Of a stretch of 64,000 nucleotides of DNA, positions 22,320-33,364 are shown one piece after another. Under the pieces are notes generated by a model. The model had not been told where the DNA came from, ran no database searches, and saw nothing but the letters and a program-made list of their open reading frames with translations. The stretch's first letter is position 1. Every line of letters starts with the position of its first letter. This stretch comes from Vandiemenella viatica (Eukaryota > Arthropoda > Insecta > Orthoptera > Morabidae). The stretch covers positions 150,259,283-150,323,282 of the forward strand of contig CM061921.1 of NCBI GenBank assembly GCA_031002005.1, given 5' to 3'. A program made the translations under genes and the position numbers.

Positions 22320-22536
22320 TAGCATGCTTGCTTCTCGTTGCAGGGGTCGCCAGTTCGAGTCCGGCCTAGGGCATGGGTGGTTTTAATTAAGTGTTGTGTT
22401 CGACTTGTATCGTCCTTGCACATTAGAGAAAATAATCATACTCATAAGAAATCTGTACATTGTGAGAGAAACAAAGACATTGAGCTGGTTGAATGGCTAA
22501 CACGGCCGAATGCCATTTAAAAAAAAAAAAAAAAAA
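22320..22536 (+). mobile_element. SINE-C copy with 14-bp target duplication
   Basis: Flanked by AACTCGTTCCACTG at 22306-22319 and 22537-22550. B box CAGTTCGAGTCCGGC near 22350, GCATGGGTGGTTTTAATTAA body, GAGCTGGTTGAATGGC near 22482 and a poly-A run of about 20. It lies in the spacer between the two Helitrons and is 5'-shortened relative to the copy at 17493. Confidence 0.9.
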
Positions 22537-22550
22537 AACTCGTTCCACTG

Positions 22551-22916
22551 GGTTCCATTAGTTATCTTGAGAGGTTGGCGTGTCTAGAAGCTATTAAAGC
22601 TATTAGAATATTGGTGGTTTTTGGTAATCCTGATATTTGGTAAGTGTTCAGTTTATTTATTTATTTCTAAGAAATAAGGCGACGTAACACTTCTGAGTGA
22701 AATTGTTTTGCAAGAGTGATGCTTTGGCGACAAATTCCAGATTTAGTGATCGCATTGTTAAAGTAGAATCGTGTATGTGTAATGGTGTCAATCTGGGTAA
22801 AGTGGATAAGCTGTCGGTGGCGATGGTCACTTTGCCTGCTGGGCACCAATACTGTTGGTTCCTTTCGGATTAATAACATTCCAAATATACAATACTTTGA
22901 TAGATGCTTTCATTTG
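22551..22916. other. no recognisable feature (Helitron spacer)
   Basis: Unique-looking sequence between two SINEs. Not palindromic with either Helitron flank. Confidence 0.5.
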
Positions 22917-23221
22917 GAGCTGAGCGCTGTGGTGACTCAGTGGTTAAGGTGTCTGACTGGAGAGCGGAAGGTCCCCGGTTTGAATCCCTGTCTCGGCGGA
23001 CTCTCATAGACCCTTATCCGGCCTTCACCCGTGACACAGCTTGCTGTGTAATGTGAAGTACGCTAGAACGCTTCCGTGGTTCGGATTCCACGTTAAACTG
23101 TAGGTCCTCTACCCGGTAGGCTTGCCGGGTTAGCTTAAGGCGGCTACGACAAGGACGGAATGCGCAGCCAATAGAAAGCGTGTCTCCAGGTCATTCCGAC
23201 CATACGGATTTATTATTATTA
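22917..23221 (+). mobile_element. SINE-B copy, best preserved
   Basis: A box GGTGACTCAGTGGTTAAGG near 22930 and B box CCGGTTTGAATCCC near 22975. The body has CGTGGTTCGGATTCCACG and GCAGCCAATAGAAAGC, and the tail TTATTATTATTA ends at 23221. The right Helitron's CTAG end begins at the next base, so the Helitron landed in the ATT tail (A/T target). Confidence 0.85.
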
Positions 23222-23737
23222 CTAGATGACCGGGTGAACTTCGTTTCACCTACATCATATATGTATAATGTATTGAGATGGCAACACCGATCAAAAACTC
23301 TTTATTGTCGTGACTGTACAATAATGTCTCTTTTGTGCACGTCACGGTTTATGCAGTTGTTCTACTACAGACACTTATGTCAACCAATAAGGTGTCTACA
23401 ATTTTTTTTGGTCTCTAACACAATATGCATTGCCCGTTTTGAAACATGTGGATTGAGCGGCAGGACAACCGATGTTCATTTCCTAGTTGTTATAACATTT
23501 TGTTACGTTGTGACGAATGTAAAACAATAATAATTTTAATTTTGACGGATATGTTTTAGTAACAACACCACATACACATATCACATACACCCACACGCAC
23601 ACCCTCACACACATTCAGCATACTATATCTTACACTGTTTTAATTTCGATCGGTCTCTAAACGAAATTTGCTAACAATTCAAATGAATACAAATTTTTTA
23701 TCTACATTAAATACAACACAGTTATACACTTAATCAA

Positions 23738-26700
23738 TTTAAAGCTTTCTGATGACCTATGTTTTTTGGGTTGCGTAAATATATAAAGATGATGGCTTTC
23801 CGACGCGCTAGCACGCGACGTATAAGTGTGCATGCGTGAAACAGGGAAACTCCAAGTTGATTCCGAAAACTTGCAACGACTGACCTTGTGATTTATTTAT
23901 GGTCATCCGCAAAGGCCAGATGCACAGGAAATTGTAGACGCTTAAAATAGAATGGCAAATCCGTTTGAATCATCGGTATACACGGGATCAAGACATCCTC
24001 TCTTTTGTATTTTCCCTTGATGATCTTGGTCTCGATCACGTTATTCATTAGCTTTTTCACAGCCAGTCTCGTTCCATTGCACAGTCGAGGTTGATTAATG
24101 TTACGCAGTATAATCACAACTGATCCTACTTTTAATTGTAAATTGTGAGGTGGTAGTCCAAGCAATTCCAGTGAATTTAAAAACTCTGTGGGATAGTTTA
24201 CTACATCATCCTGGTTTGTAACTGTATCAACTGATTTGTAAGAAAACAACTCTCCTGGGTCGCATTGAGATCATTGGCATCTTTGTTTTTGGCGGCCAGT
24301 GTTGCTCGTTCACTCAGCCAATTATGGTTACTGAACTGTTGTTCTATGTCCGTAAAATCACGCTGAATAAGCTCCTGTTTGGAGTCGGTGAAGTGACAGA
24401 AATGCGTGGGTAGTGTAATTAATCCGGTCGAGGGGTCAACTGCGACTTTACCATTTGCAATATCTAATAACTGCTTCGAAAACACAAACGCAGTTTGATC
24501 TTGTCGCAAAAACACTCGCGTGTTAGGTGTTAATTGGAGTGTCTTTACATTCCGCCACAAATTAGATGATGTTAGGCATGCTTTTAGTTGGTTTGTTGAT
24601 CGGGGAATAATTGGAAGAGTCTGACGAAAATCACCTGACAACAGAATCACCAAAAATGTTTTGGTTGTCACGAAGATCTTTTAACTTTCTGTCCAATGCC
24701 TCCAGTGACTTATTGTGGGGCATCGTACATTCATCCCAAACGATCAATTTGCATATGTGTAGAATATTCGCCATTGCGCTGTTTTTGGTGATATTGCAAA
24801 CTGGTGCTTCGTTGATTTGCATGTTTAATAGTAATTTCAAGTCAGAATGTGCAGTTCGTCCACCTTCTAACAATGTTGCAGCTATTCCAGAAGAAGCCAA
24901 CGCTAGGGCTACTTCATTTTACGATCTGATCTTTGGCAACAGCAATGAAATTAGGAACGTTCTCCCAGTCTCCCCCGGAAGCGTCAAGGAAGTAAATTCC
25001 CCCAAATCCACTGTTCACAGCTTGAATCAAAGTATCGTACACAATTCGTTGTTGGTCATTCTATAGCGGAACATTTGAACGAACTGTTTTGGTCAATACT
25101 TCAGTATCGTACTGTTGTTCTCTTTGTAACTCGTGGTTAAATGCATCGCGCATAGGACGATTGGGTGATGTCATTCCCAAACACGTCAATACTTTATTTG
25201 CCACCAATAAACACATATCTTCTATCATGATTAGTGTCTCATTGTAAATTTCTGTAATATAGGATTCAAAGTTTGACAACGCACATGATGCAACACATCC
25301 TCAGATATGTCATCCCTATATTTCATCCACAAATCTTTCGGATTCGAGGGGAAACATGTCGATATTATAATCGCAAACAACGGGCGAATTTGATGAGTCG
25401 ATGAGGATATGACGGATTCCTTGAGCGTATTATCCCAATGCGATTCGTTCTCGAGCAATTGTAGTAGTTAACACGCCTCACGGTATGTCGCACACAGATG
25501 TCCATCAACCGTTCTCAGTTGTTAAAACGATGTCAGACCATGCACATTCACCAACAACAACTGAAGATAATAACATTCATCGTTAATTGGATGAACTGTG
25601 TAGATACGACATAAACAGCATCTGAGGCAAATATATTTGGGTGTCCTTCAACTGGTGTTCCTTGTTTTCGACGCTGAAACGATTTCGATGATGCGTTCCA
25701 AGTGTAATAGCGTGGCATATCAGCAAAGTGCGAGCGAAAACATCTGTTTGACAAACTGAGAAGAAACTTGTTAATGTGGTCGATGGTGGACGTGCCGCCC
25801 TATCCGCCGCGTTCTCATGATTGAAATACACTCGTTGTCCATTTTCTAGATGAACTGCCAAATGGACCACTGTAGAGTGTCTTTCGTGGATCGCAAATGA
25901 AAATATGCGCCAAATAGCTTCGTTGCTTCTTATATAGCGACCCATCTGATACTGAGATACTTCATCATTTGCATTTGTTACAGCGAAGATGGCCATGTCG
26001 CTACCTTTGTTAACATATTTACAGGGGCGGATCCAGGATTTTAGTTTGGGAGGAGCTTGAGCGAACTTTGTTTTTTTTTTTGGGGGGGGGGGCTTGGTTT
26101 GAGTGAATTTTGGTTTGGGGGGCTTGCCTTCAGGGGGTGGCTTGAGTCGGGCAAAGGGTAGTATTTATAGTCTCCTCGGGCGTTGAATCCGTAGAGCTAA
26201 AAAAAATGTCTCCAAAATCACATTGTCGGAGGTGGACCTACATACTTTTTTGTGGGGGCGGGGGGCTTGAGCCGCCAGGCGGCTTCCCCTCCCCCCGGAT
26301 CCGCACCTGCATATTTACATATGTTCTTTATCGACTTGACGGAGTTACAATATTCCTCATTGATGTGAGCTTCAAAAGCTTTTAACAATATTGGCGAGTA
26401 CGGCACAATCCAACGATAGTCTACTTCAAAATCTTGTCCTTTTACCGTCACAACTACCGATCGCCCACCATCCGCAACTAATGGTCAACGATACAATGGG
26501 TAACCGTCATTTCCCGTGATGGTTTCAGCAATCACGTCCCTCGGGTATCGCTTGGAGCATTTGCCGTCGACCATACAGGGTGAGTTGTTGTTGAAAACTC
26601 CGCAAGGTCCATGTATCATGTGTTTAGTTACTACTGTATGCAATTTTGGGTCAACTATTTCATCGGGAATCTCAGCTGAAATTATAGAATCAATTTCATT

Positions 26701-26790
26701 TGGCTTTATTTTGTCAACTAACCAAACTAATATGTGCGCATGTGGAAGACCACGCTTTTGCCACTCAACAGAGTACATCCAACAATGGAC
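23738..26790 (-). pseudogene. Helitron RepHel pseudogene, right copy
   Basis: Same protein remains as the left copy, read on the minus strand. The HUH motif GLPHAHIL lies near 26745, the tyrosine motif NICKY near 26322 is interrupted by the hAT MITE, the frameshifted P-loop is near 24970, Walker B IVWDECT near 24735 and SGDFRQTLPII near 24630. Copy-specific lesions: the start codon region is lost by a 14-bp deletion, and [10 protein letters not shown] is broken by an extra base near 23906 (reads FADDHK). Conversely, one base missing in the left copy is retained here near 25668, so ENKEHQ reads on. Dead. Confidence 0.9.
26022..26309. mobile_element. hAT MITE inside the right Helitron
   Basis: Mirror image of 19152-19436, at the same Helitron position, with the 8-bp duplication CATATTTA at 26014-26021 and 26310-26317. 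It is three bases longer than the left copy, consistent with drift in its homopolymer runs. It predates the divergence of the two Helitron copies. Confidence 0.95.
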
Positions 26791-27108
26791 TTGGCTTTAT
26801 AAATGCTTTATATATAGGCAGTATTTTTCTGTATATTTAAGTGTATAGGTGTGCAATTTTCCATCGAAATCGGACAAAATCTGAGGGTTTGTGTAAATTA
26901 TGGGGATGTGAAGGGGTTGAGGGGTTTCGTTTATGGAAAACATACACAGACGGAAAAAAAAATCCCAACACCAAGAAAAAATTATTGTAGAGTAATGAAA
27001 TTTGGACAATGCATTTGTCAAGTTAACATGTTTAATTGATTAAATTTTCAAGATCACAGGTTAATTTAAGCTCAAGAAAATGCATTTCAAATGTGAAATA
27101 CTGTTAAA

Positions 27109-27966
27109 TTAATAGCCGGTGTAACCTCCAGAATTTTGAATGCAAGCCTGCAAACGTGAATGCATTGTGTCATACAGGTTTCGAATGTCACTTTGTGGTA
27201 TGGAGTTCCATGCTTGTTGTACTTGTGCTGTCAATACTGGGACGGTCAGTGCTGGCTGTGGATGATGCTGGAGTTGTCGTCCAATGATATCCCATACGTG
27301 TTCAATTGGAGACAGATCTGGTGATCTCGCAGGCCAAGGTAACATGTCGACACTCTGTAGAGCACGTTGCGAGACAACAGCGGTATGAGGGCGAGCGTTA
27401 TCCTGTTGAAAAACTCCCCCTTGAATGCTGTTCATGAATGGCAGCACTACAGGTTGAATTACCAGACTGACGTACAAATTTGCAGTCAGTGTGTTTGGTA
27501 TAACCACAAGAGTGCTCCTGCTGTCATAGGAAATTGCTCCCCAGACCATGACTCCAGGTGTAGGTCCAGTGTGTCTAGGCCGCAGACAGTTTGGTTGCAG
27601 GCGTTCCCCTGGCCTCCTTCTGACCAACACTCGGCCATCACTGGCACCAAGGCAGAACCTGCTTTCATCAGAAAACACAACAGATCTCCACTCCGTCCTC
27701 CAATGAGCTCTGGCTTGACACCACTGGAGTCGCAAACGGCGATGGCTTGTAGTCAGTGGAATGCACGCTACAGGGCTGGAGTCATGGTCTGGGGAGCAAT
27801 TTCCTATGACAGCAGGAGCACTCTTGTGGTTATACCAAACACACTGACTGCAAATTTGTACGTCAGTCTGGTAATTCAACCTGTAGTGCTGCCATTCATG
27901 AACAGCATTCAAGGGGGAGTTTTTCAACAGGATAACGCTCGCCCTCATACCGCTGTTGTCTCGCAA
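27109..27966 (-). pseudogene. Tc1-like transposase, N-terminally replaced
   Basis: A 285-codon open frame. Residues 1-63 read the opposite arm in antisense and are not transposase. From about residue 65 the true protein starts (IPLTTSHRRLRLQWCQARAH). First catalytic Asp in VVFSDESRF, then GVMVWGAISYDSRS, second Asp in VFQQDNARPHTA, and the third acidic residue in SPDLSPIEHVWD. I count 32 residues between second and third acids. The C-terminus runs to IQNSGGYTGY. The paired helix-turn-helix DNA-binding domain is absent, so it should not bind the element's ends, though the DDE core appears intact. Confidence 0.85.
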
Positions 27967-28224
27967 CGTGCTCTACAGAGTGTCGACATGTTACCTTGGC
28001 CTGCGAGATCACCAGATCTGTCTCCAATTGAACACGTATGGGATATCATTGGACGACAACTCCAGCATCATCCACAGCCAGCACTGACCGTCCCAGTATT
28101 GACAGCACAAGTACAACAAGCATGGAACTCCATACCACAAAGTGACATTCGAAACCTGTATGACACAATGCATTCACGTTTGCAGGCTTGCATTCAAAAT
28201 TCTGGAGGTTACACCGGCTATTAA
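27778..28224 (+). pseudogene. Tc1-like transposase C-terminal half, mirror copy
   Basis: Plus-strand mirror of the last half of the 27109-27966 frame: GVMVWGAISYDSRS, VFQQDNARPHTA, SPDLSPIEHVWD and GGYTGY. It opens as a 285-codon frame from 27367, but the first part is antisense plus the reverse of the central region. It lacks the first catalytic Asp, so it cannot be a working transposase. Confidence 0.85.
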
Positions 28225-28811
28225 TTTAACAGTATTTCACATTTGAAATGCATTTTCTTGAGCTTAAATTAACCTGTGATCTTGAAAATTTAATCAATTA
28301 AACATGTTAACTTGACAAATGCATTGTCCAAATTTCATTACTCTACAATAATTTTTTCTTGGTGTTGGGATTTTTTTTTCCGTCTGTGTATATGGTCAAT
28401 ATTTTTCAATTTTTATTTAAGTATACGTGTTCAAATTTTGGTGGAAATCGGACAAAATCTGTTGGGTTGTTTAAATTATGGGGTGTTATGGGGAGAAGGG
28501 GGTGGTTTTTTTGAAATTTTATTTCTTAGGGACCATCTCTCAAACGCTCTAGCCAACTCACCAAAGTTTCACCGAAATCAGATGAACGGTTTAGGAGCGC
28601 ACAGAGCATAAACAAAACTCACATTGATTTTTATATATAAGATTAAATTGTCATTTTTAGTATTTTCCTCACAATTTTTCAATTTTTTCTCACCGTTTAA
28701 ACCTTCCCTGAACTTCCACAAATAGTTCAAGATCAAAATTAGCCAAATCGGCCCAGCCATTCCCGAGTTTTAGCGAGACTAACGAACAGCAATTCATTTT
28801 TATATATAAGA

Positions 28812-29220
28812 TTTGGAACTTAAGTGAATATATTAATAATAATAATAAAAACAAATTCAAGGGACTTATTTCTTTTTGAATGTTGTTTTATTGCAAAGTC
28901 GATATTGTGGAGGTTTTTCAACGACCGAAAACTTCTGTTTCTCTGAGCCTAAAGGACTTTGTTCCAATGCTTCGTGCAACAACAGTAGGAAAACACAAAC
29001 GCGAGGAAATGTCGAGATGTATAGTAATCAATTTTCGTTCAGTTTATTCCTAACAGTTGTGTCAAAGACTTATTCTTCGGCATTTGAGAACGGTAAATTT
29101 TAACTTACATTTTAAGGCGACATTTTTTTTATTATTGAAAGTGCATTATCTGTCTTCAGTTAGTGTAATGGAATTTTGGCATAAGTTGTACTGTAATATT
29201 GAGCTATTAATCTTTGTAAT
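28812..29220. other. no recognisable feature
   Basis: Unique-looking sequence next to the right Helitron's 5' end. It does not match the left Helitron's flank. Confidence 0.5.
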
Positions 29221-29221
29221 G

Positions 29222-29460
29222 GTGGATCCAGGTAGTCGGGTGAGACTGACGTGTTCGATTCCTGGTCTGGCTATCCAGATCTGGATTTTCTTTTCACGAA
29301 ATCAGTCCCTGCATCGATAATGCCTCCTTAAAGCTCTTCGCCAATCTAATTTCCGTTTCTTGTCCATGATTATTTCCGATGGTGAGGTGCTATTCGCCAA
29401 CCTTAAGCCCTAATTAAGAAGGATCTCTTCAGTAAGCCTTTATCTCCAGTGACCTTTCAC
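29222..29460 (+). mobile_element. possible highly diverged SINE-A
   Basis: GTGTTCGATTCCTGG (B-box-like) near 29252 is followed by GGCTATCCAGATCTGGATTTTC, CGAAATCAGTCCCTGC and a weak match to TGACCT near 29450. The order fits SINE-A but identity is low. Confidence 0.4.
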
Positions 29461-29768
29461 GGTAGACAGAATGCTTTAATGAATTGACGAATTATTTTTA
29501 TCACTCGAAGAAGGATAATTTGATTTTCAGTGCAAGGAACATAATCTCTTCCAAGACCACTCTTCCGTTATTCTTCTAGTATTACGAGTATGCCGGTAGA
29601 TATACTCAAGACACCATATGTTAGAACCAAATGGAGCGAAAGGAGAAATATTATGCAAACTATCTACAGTATATTTCCACTGAAGTTGAGTTGTACGTCT
29701 GTAAGAATGTATGGTTAAGTTGTATAATGAAACAATGTTTTCAACGTTAGAAAAGTATGATTTATCGT

Positions 29769-29822
29769 CATTGTATCGTTGACTAAAATGAGGATAATTC
29801 ATTTTAGTCAATTATACAATGA
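29769..29822. repeat. short hairpin
   Basis: CATTGTATCGTTGACTAAAAT pairs with ATTTTAGTCAATTATACAATG around a loop of about 12 bases. Origin unknown; possibly the remnant end of a foldback element. Confidence 0.7.
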
Positions 29823-30394
29823 CCTGGTGCCAGAGTTTCAAGTTGTCATACAGTAAGTCAAGTAATCAATCCGGTAAAACGTACACATAACATATGTGGG
29901 TGAGAATCAGAGAAAAATAATTACCTTACTTTATTTTTTCCTTTATTCGGTTCAGTGTTTGGTGCTGCGCGTACTTGCAGACTATTATTAAAAAGCGCGC
30001 ATTACGTAACGTTCCGCGTATTACGTTACGAGCTCATGAAATTGCAGACTCTACTGCGCATGCGCTTCCCGCTTCCAGCCGCGTCAATACATTCGTCTGC
30101 ATTCTGCAGCCGCTCCACCACTAAACAATTCCATTCTACCAAGAAAATTTCGCTGAGCTACATATAATTCAGCTTTCGTTACTTTGTATATAAATGAATG
30201 AGAACAGTGCCCCGCCACATTCCACCTTAAACTGTATTTACTGTACCATGTAATACAAAACTTGCTGCTCATATTGCTGCTTTCCCAGTCATCATTGTCA
30301 TCTTTTATGGATTAGGCTTCAAGACGTGTTCGGATCCCAGATTTCACCTTTTTGTCGGCCTTTCTACGTTGTAATTTAGAGTTTTATAATTAAT
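29823..30394. other. no recognisable feature
   Basis: Includes an 18-base near-repeat CGTAACGTTCCGCGTATTACG around 30005. No gene supported. Confidence 0.45.
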
Positions 30395-30498
30395 TGGCGT
30401 CGAGGTCATTAGAGTTGGTAAAGGATCGAAGGCAAGGAACCATTCCAACATTCACCTGAAGTGATTTTGGAAGTTCAGATGACCTTACCTTGTCCTCC

Positions 30499-30500
<2 letters not shown>
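30395..30500 (-). mobile_element. SINE-A fragment
   Basis: Minus-strand fragment: GGCGTCGAGGTCATTAGAG then GGCAAGGAACC, then CATTCACCTGAAGTGATTTTGG. The head is missing, and the next SINE's 54-base T run abuts it. Confidence 0.6.
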
Positions 30501-30501
<1 letters not shown>

Positions 30502-30555
<54 letters not shown>

Positions 30556-30715
30556 CGTGATAGGACTACGGCAAGGAACCTGAAGGAATTCGGCTACAGT
30601 CTTCTAAAAGAACCATACTGGCATTCGCCCGGAGACATGTAAACCGAACCCTGGAGGGTTGGACGGTTGTTGGAACACAACCCGAGCTTCACCGCTTAGC
30701 CAATAGGCTCGGCCG
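30502..30715 (-). mobile_element. SINE-A copy with 54-T tail complement
   Basis: Begins with 54 consecutive T (30502-30555), the poly-A tail on the minus strand. GGCAAGGAACC, GAAGGAATTCGGC, GGCATTCGCCCGGAG and a degraded head ending AATAGGCTCGGC follow. The B-box complement is lost. Confidence 0.65.
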
Positions 30716-30866
30716 CAACGATCACTCCCCAGGCTTGCTTCCCACATCTCGTCATCCTATTGGGGCATATCATCTAATGGAGTCTTTCTGCTGCCATTCA
30801 TTTCTAAATGTTCTTTCCATCTTCCTCTGCAAGCATAAATTTGGTATCTGACGGAACAGATATGTA

Positions 30867-31080
30867 CACACTTTGACAATAAATTTGGCCGCCGCTGAAA
30901 AATTCTATCACTCTTATTTTTCACAGTCTGACATGAATGTCATCCTAAGACACAGTAACGCAATACTGGCTTGCCAGTATTGCATTACTGTTTCCTGGGA
31001 TGACATTGATGTCAGATTGTGCAAAATAATAGTGATAGAATTTTTCAACGGTGGCCAAATTTATTGTCAAAGTGTGTACC
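30867..31080. repeat. near-perfect foldback, arms about 105 bp
   Basis: GTACACACTTTGACAATAAA at the left pairs with TTTATTGTCAAAGTGTGTAC at the right. Pairing continues through GAAAAATTCTATCACT/AGTGATAGAATTTTTC to the centre CCAGTATTGC around a 4-base loop. Only a few mismatches and tiny gaps are seen. No flanking duplication is evident. A hairpin-like MITE is the simplest reading. Confidence 0.85.
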
Positions 31081-31681
31081 TCTATTAATCTATCTTTTCC
31101 TCATATAGTAGGTTGCGTTCCATCCTATGACAGCTCGTAGAAATTTGATTTCTCATCCCTGTATATTGTTAAGATCACTCTGTTTAACTATACACGTTTC
31201 TCATCGATATAACGGAATGGGAATTAAAGTGGTTTTGTAGAATTCTGTCCTTGTATGTTCTCTCTTTGTCTCCAGTGCGATGCCTCACAATCTTAACAGT
31301 TAAAAAATTTACTTAATCGAGTTAAATGCAATCAACAGTTATGTTTGTTCTAATCATGTTTTTGCCTTTAAATGCCATGAATACAGTTTTTTAGTTTGAT
31401 ATTCCACAGTGGTATTCCATAGCTATAAATTTAACTGATGTAGAGACCGTATTAAATTGTTTTCCGAGTTTGCAGTCAGCACTAAAACTTTTCCGGAATC
31501 TGCGATAATTCTCTTTTAGGTACAGCTCACCACCACAACTTTTTAAGTATCCGCATCTTTACTACGTAGACAACCACCTTGTTGCTGCTTTTTATTGCAA
31601 AATACGCTGACTATTTAGCTTCCTCTTCGATCTAACTTCACTAAGTAGTCCCAGCACACCCAACGTTGACAAAGCACTTGC
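31081..31681. other. no recognisable feature
   Basis: AT-rich, without a supported frame or repeat. Confidence 0.5.
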
Positions 31682-31690
31682 GTTCTTGAA

Positions 31691-31940
31691 TTTTTTTAAA
31701 AAAATTATGGCTTTACGCCTCATCGACGTCGAGGTCATTAGAGGTGGAATGGGACTCGGGACAAGGAACGGGAAGGAATTCGGCCATGGCCTTTTTGAAG
31801 GAAGCATCCTGGCATTCGCCTGGAGTGATTTGGGGAAACTATGGAAAACCCAAATCTGGATGCCCGGACGGGGATTCGAACCGGCGTCCCCCCCGAATGC
31901 GAGGCCAGAGCGTTAACCGCTCACCCACCGCGCTCGATGA
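31691..31940 (-). mobile_element. SINE-A1 copy with 9-bp target duplication
   Basis: Flanked by GTTCTTGAA at 31682-31690 and 31941-31949. Contains ACGCCTCATCGACGTCGAGG, GGAATTCGGCCATGGCC, CATTCGCCTGGAGTGATTTGG, B box complement GGGATTCGAACCGGCG near 31871, and the head complement CACCGCGCTCG. Full length. Confidence 0.9.
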
Positions 31941-32235
31941 GTTCTTGAAATCGGCTACAGTGCTTGGCACGCAATTAAGTCATCAAGGAAGTGTTATCAT
32001 AAACTGAGCCAAGAGTTTTCGTCCTGATTTTTACTATTCAACAAGAATTAAATAATAAAATATGTTGATTATGATATATATTCAGAGCCAAAGCTGCTTA
32101 TTTTGTTGCGTTCTCCAACCGAAAACTTCCCAGTTGTTTCGATTTTTCTATTTCTTAACAGGCGAAAAGAATCTCAATAATCCCCTTCCTCCTCAGCATA
32201 GGCGACATACAGGAGCCGATGCGCTGGTTTAGCAT

Positions 32236-32460
32236 CCCACCGGGTATGGTGGCTCAGCGGTAACGCTCTGGCCTTGCATTCGAGAGGACGCGCGTTCGAA
32301 TCCTCGTCCGGCCATCCAAATTTGGGTTTTCCTTGGTTTTTGAAAATCACTCAAGGCTAATGCCAGGTTCCTTCAAAAGAACATTGCAGAATTACCTCCC
32401 GGTTCTTCCTCCCAGAACTTTCCCGCCTCTAATGACCTCGACGTAGACGGGGTGCCATCT
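32236..32460 (+). mobile_element. SINE-A1 copy
   Basis: CACCGGGTATGGTGGCTCAG head, B box GCGTTCGAATCCTCGTCC near 32292, GGTTTTCCTTGG, then CCTCTAATGACCTCGACGTA near 32422. Tail lost. Confidence 0.85.
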
Positions 32461-33364
32461 ATCTGTGAATAGTACAGGGTGAGTTCTGTATGCGTGTCAA
32501 TTTGTTTGATGATTATTGAACTGTAATGGGGATGGACGTTACACCGTGCCTAATGTTGTGTAGCTTTTGAGTCCCTGAGATTAGATCGTTCTTAAATACC
32601 TCGATGCCAAAGAACGTAAAATCCAAGCATAAAAGCTTAAATTTGAATAGAGTTTCACGATCAGAAAGTTGTGCAACTGTGGTTGGAGCAGAAAAGGGGT
32701 TAAAAATAAGCCTTGTTCTAAATGTCTACATAAATGCTTTTAGCTTCATTCGTATACACACGCACCTGATATACCATTTTTATACATGTAAATGGCTCAG
32801 TTTTGTGAGAACTAAGTACTAAGCATTTTTTGATGTAGTAGCAGGTTTGACCCACATTTTGTTGGAAATTCAATTGCTGGACATACAAATCTACGGCATC
32901 TCACCAGCCTGTATCTTCTTCCTGTAAACTTCTTCCCCAAACTCCTTTCCTCACCCATCATTTCCAAAACTCGTTCATTTCGTACTTTGTCCGCTTAATT
33001 CTCTAATATGTCGATTGAAAATTTAAGTTATAACTTTTAAAATGTTAGTAAAGGGCAATGTTACACAGAAATTTTTTTCGCAGATATTTCAGCATTTCAA
33101 GCTATGTTGAGCTTGAAATGCTAGTAACACAATGCTCTGTTTGAATCGATTAAATATGTTCGGAGAATACTCAGGTAAAATAGCTTCTGTCAGCATATGA
33201 CGTGCACAATTTCCTATAGATTTGGAAGGTGGAATCAGTTGTAATACACTATCTAGATCTTTTATGTCGCTTATTTGGTCATTCTAAATTCTGTTATGGT
33301 CATTCTCCGTATTTGTTATTTTTTTATTTTATTCATTCGGAATTTATTCCTCTTCAACATCGCA
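32461..33364. other. no gene seen; one perfect small hairpin
   Basis: The only structure is AGCATTTCAAGCT / AGCTTGAAATGCT around ATGTTG at about 33090-33121. A 72-codon frame at 32604-32822 shows no domain. Confidence 0.5.

Larger units (their letters stand above)
26943..28390. mobile_element. palindromic Tc1-like element in the right Helitron
   Basis: Ends TACACAGACGG and CCGTCTGTGTA, with TA at each end. The whole element is a near-perfect palindrome about position 27666: arms 26943-27555 and 27778-28390 of 613 bp each around a unique 222-bp centre. The matching locus in the left Helitron (18503-18504) is an intact single TA, so insertion and TA duplication are directly confirmed. Each arm encodes the C-terminal half of a Tc1 transposase, while the centre holds the first catalytic region, so the N-terminal DNA-binding half is missing. 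It is a foldback derivative of a Tc1 element. Confidence 0.95.
23222..28811 (-). mobile_element. Helitron, right copy (dead, with Tc1 insertion)
   Basis: Minus-strand copy of the 18082-22234 element. On the minus strand it starts TCTTATATATAAAAATG at 28811, preceded by A, and ends CTAG at 23222, followed by T: the canonical A|TC...CTAG|T insertion. It is 5590 bp; without the 1446-bp Tc1 gain it is about 4.14 kb, like the left copy. It shares the left copy's stops, P-loop frameshift and hAT MITE. It differs by a 14-bp loss near 26795, a few single-base indels, and substitutions such as Thr/Pro in VD(T/P)STG. Confidence 0.9.

Noticed and set aside
27367..28224. Full-length 285-codon plus-strand Tc1 transposase
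   Set aside because: The first 63 codons are antisense to the opposite arm and the next stretch is the reverse of the unique centre; the first catalytic Asp is missing.
18082..28811. Inverted segmental duplication as the source of the Helitron pair
   Set aside because: Similarity stops exactly at the Helitron termini and the flanks differ on both sides, so separate insertions fit better.
29955..30272. Overlapping frames at 29955-30167 and 30084-30272
   Set aside because: Antisense pair in unremarkable sequence with no domain on either strand.
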